Assembly: GCF_900167915.1 (NCBI RefSeq)
Contig: NZ_FUYM01000009.1
Span: 1-64,000, forward strand
Direction of reading: 5' to 3'
DNA from: Rhizorhabdus histidinilytica
GTDB lineage: Bacteria; Pseudomonadota; Alphaproteobacteria; Sphingomonadales; Sphingomonadaceae
Length of the DNA stretch: 64,000 bases
The position numbers and the translations under genes are program-made. Of this stretch, positions 62,683-64,000 are shown piece by piece (within the stretch, counting starts at the first letter, position 1; each line of letters begins with the position of its first letter). The notes below the pieces were generated by a model that made no database searches, was not told the DNA's origin, and was given only the letters and a program-made list of their open reading frames with translations.

Positions 62683-64000
62683 TCAGTTGCGGATCTGCAC
62701 GCCCACATAGCGCGGCGGGTTGTTGCCGCGCTGGACGAACAGCAGCACGGTCGGCCGCTTGGCCTTCTGCGCCTCGGCGATCTTCGCCGCCGCCGCCTGG
62801 ACCGTCGCCACCGGCACATTGTTGATCTGCAGGATGATGTCGCGCGGCTGGAAGCCGTTGGCCGCGGCGTCGCTCGACGGATCGACATAGTTGACCACCA
62901 CGCCGCGCAGCGTCGACGAAACGCCCAGCCGCCGGGCGATGTCGGGCGTCAGCGTCTGCAGACCGAGGCCGATCGCGGAACGGCTCGACTGGTCCGGTGC
63001 GCCCTGCACCGCGCCGGGTGCGTCGTCGCCCTGGTCCTCGTCGAGGTTGCCGGCGCTGGCGAGCTGGTCCTCGGGCGGGCGTTCGCCCAACGTCACCGTC
63101 ACCGTCTTGCGCTGGCCCTCGCGGATCAGCTCGATCGGCAGGCGCGCGCCCACCGCGGCCTTGCCGACGATGTAGGACAGCGTGTTGTCGGGGGTGATCT
63201 CCTGATTGTCGACGCGGACGATGACGTCGCCCTGGCGGATGCCGGCACGCGCCGCCGCCTCACCCGGCTCGACCCGGGCGACGATCTCGCCACGGTCCTT
63301 GGGCAGGCCCAGGCTGCTGGCGATATCCTCGGTCATCGGCTGGATGCCGACGCCCAGATAGCCGCGACGCACCCGCTGGCCGGTGCGAAGCTGGTCGATG
63401 ATCGGCTTGGCCTCCTCGGCCGGGATGGCGAAGCCGATGCCGACATTGCCGCCGGTCGGCGAGAAGATCGCCGTGTTGATGCCGATGACGTTGCCCTGGA
63501 GATCGAACATCGGACCGCCCGAGTTGCCCTGGTTGATCGAGGCGTCGGTCTGGATGTAGCGGTCATAGGGACCGTTGATGCCGATCGAGCGGTGCAGCGC
63601 CGAAACGATGCCCGCCGTCACCGTACCGCCCAGGCCGAACGGATTGCCGATCGCCACCACCCAGTCGCCGACCCGGGTGCGGGTCGAATCGCCGAACTGG
63701 ACGAAGGGCAGGTTCTTCGCGTCGATCTTGAGCAGGGCAAGGTCCGACGTCTGGTCGCGGCCGACGATCGTCGCCTTATATTCCTTGCGGTCGGGCAGCG
63801 TGACGGTGATCGAGCTGACCACCGCGCCGCTGCCGCCCTCGGGCGAGGCGGAAATGACGTGGTTGTTGGTGACGACATAGCCGTCGGGCGAGATGATGAA
63901 GCCAGAGCCGAGCGAGGTCGCCTCGCGCGTGATCGGCCGGCCATCGTCGCCCTGGCCGCCGCCGAAGCGCCGGAACAGCTCCTCGAACGGGGTGCCGGAG
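62683..64000 (-). CDS. Do-family serine protease (DegP/DegQ type), N terminus beyond window
   Basis: The frame runs off the right edge, leaving about 438 residues. The trypsin-like triad is present: VVTNNHVIS (His), TSDLALLKI (Asp), NQGNSGGPMFD (Ser). Two PDZ domains follow (YLGVGIQPM ... and the C-terminal RGVVVNYVDPSSDAAANGFQ, split here, NNVPVATVQAAAAKI). It acts in the periplasm in protein quality control. The linker between the PDZ domains is rich in Asp/Gln. The apparent start at 63822 is internal; upstream residues include SGTPFEELFRRFGGGQG, typical of DegQ/DegP proteins near the N terminus. Confidence 0.95.
   Translation of the reverse strand, partial: SGTPFEELFRRFGGGQGDDGRPITREATSLGSGFIISPDGYVVTNNHVISASPEGGSGAVVSSITVTLPDRKEYKATIVGRDQTSDLALLKIDAKNLPFVQFGDSTRTRVGDWVVAIGNPFGLGGTVTAGIVSALHRSIGINGPYDRYIQTDASINQGNSGGPMFDLQGNVIGINTAIFSPTGGNVGIGFAIPAEEAKPIIDQLRTGQRVRRGYLGVGIQPMTEDIASSLGLPKDRGEIVARVEPGEAAARAGIRQGDVIVRVDNQEITPDNTLSYIVGKAAVGARLPIELIREGQRKTVTVTLGERPPEDQLASAGNLDEDQGDDAPGAVQGAPDQSSRSAIGLGLQTLTPDIARRLGVSSTLRGVVVNYVDPSSDAAANGFQPRDIILQINNVPVATVQAAAAKIAEAQKAKRPTVLLFVQRGNNPPRYVGVQIRN

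Overview
The window is a GC-rich alphaproteobacterial chromosome segment, most likely from a sphingomonad (Sphingomonas/Rhizorhabdus type). The grounds are the TonB-dependent receptors with EIVVTAQ-type TonB boxes, the pyrG-secG-tpiA-ppiD-trpE block, the short (437-residue) ProS without an editing insertion, the CobS/CobT-J-domain-BolA neighbourhood, and intergenic palindromes of the kind common in this order. No rRNA, tRNA, CRISPR array, transposase or phage gene was seen. The assignment rests on gene content read by eye, not on a database search.

Positions 1 to about 26,000 form an accessory catabolic island. It holds three regulators (GntR/FCD, TetR, LysR), two TonB-dependent receptors, a Rieske oxygenase overlapping a VOC-fold dioxygenase, a group A FAD monooxygenase, an acyl-CoA-dehydrogenase-fold protein that may be a group D monooxygenase, two fumarylacetoacetate-hydrolase-family enzymes, a BKACE/Kce-type beta-keto acid cleavage enzyme, an SMP-30 lactonase, two SDR dehydrogenases, two ACMSD-like amidohydrolases (one with a Tat signal), a Tat-exported metallo-beta-lactamase-fold hydrolase, an NmrA-like reductase, a quinone-reductase-like MDR enzyme and two SnoaL/NTF2-like proteins. 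Together they look like oxidative breakdown of an aromatic or other cyclic compound taken up through the receptors; the substrate cannot be read from the sequence. A 29-bp motif recurs upstream of five of these transcription units (15378-15406, 16494-16522, 20031-20059, 22259-22287, 25045-25073), with a -10-like element 19-21 nt beyond it each time. It appears to define one regulon and is the most interesting signal in the window.

Positions 26,000 to 42,700 carry housekeeping and envelope genes: HU, a CorC-type CBS membrane protein, an OmpA lipoprotein, TadA, a Pmp3-like protein, ribosomal protein L28, a phytase-type esterase-like protein, a glycine-zipper protein, a coupled CobS-phosphatase-CobT operon next to J-domain and BolA genes, a DUF3667 protein, ProA, a dicarboxylate/amino-acid symporter and a DUF4136 lipoprotein.

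Positions 42,700 to 64,000 contain dnaE (degenerate PHP domain, perfect DnaA box upstream), a di-haem peroxidase, a three-gene overlapping TadE/TadG-like cluster, lolC/E-lolD, proS, a possible structured RNA followed by a 42-codon proline-rich gene, pyrG, secG, tpiA, ppiD, trpE, an outer-membrane beta-barrel gene and a DegP/DegQ protease cut by the right edge. Several interspersed repeat families lie in the gaps throughout.
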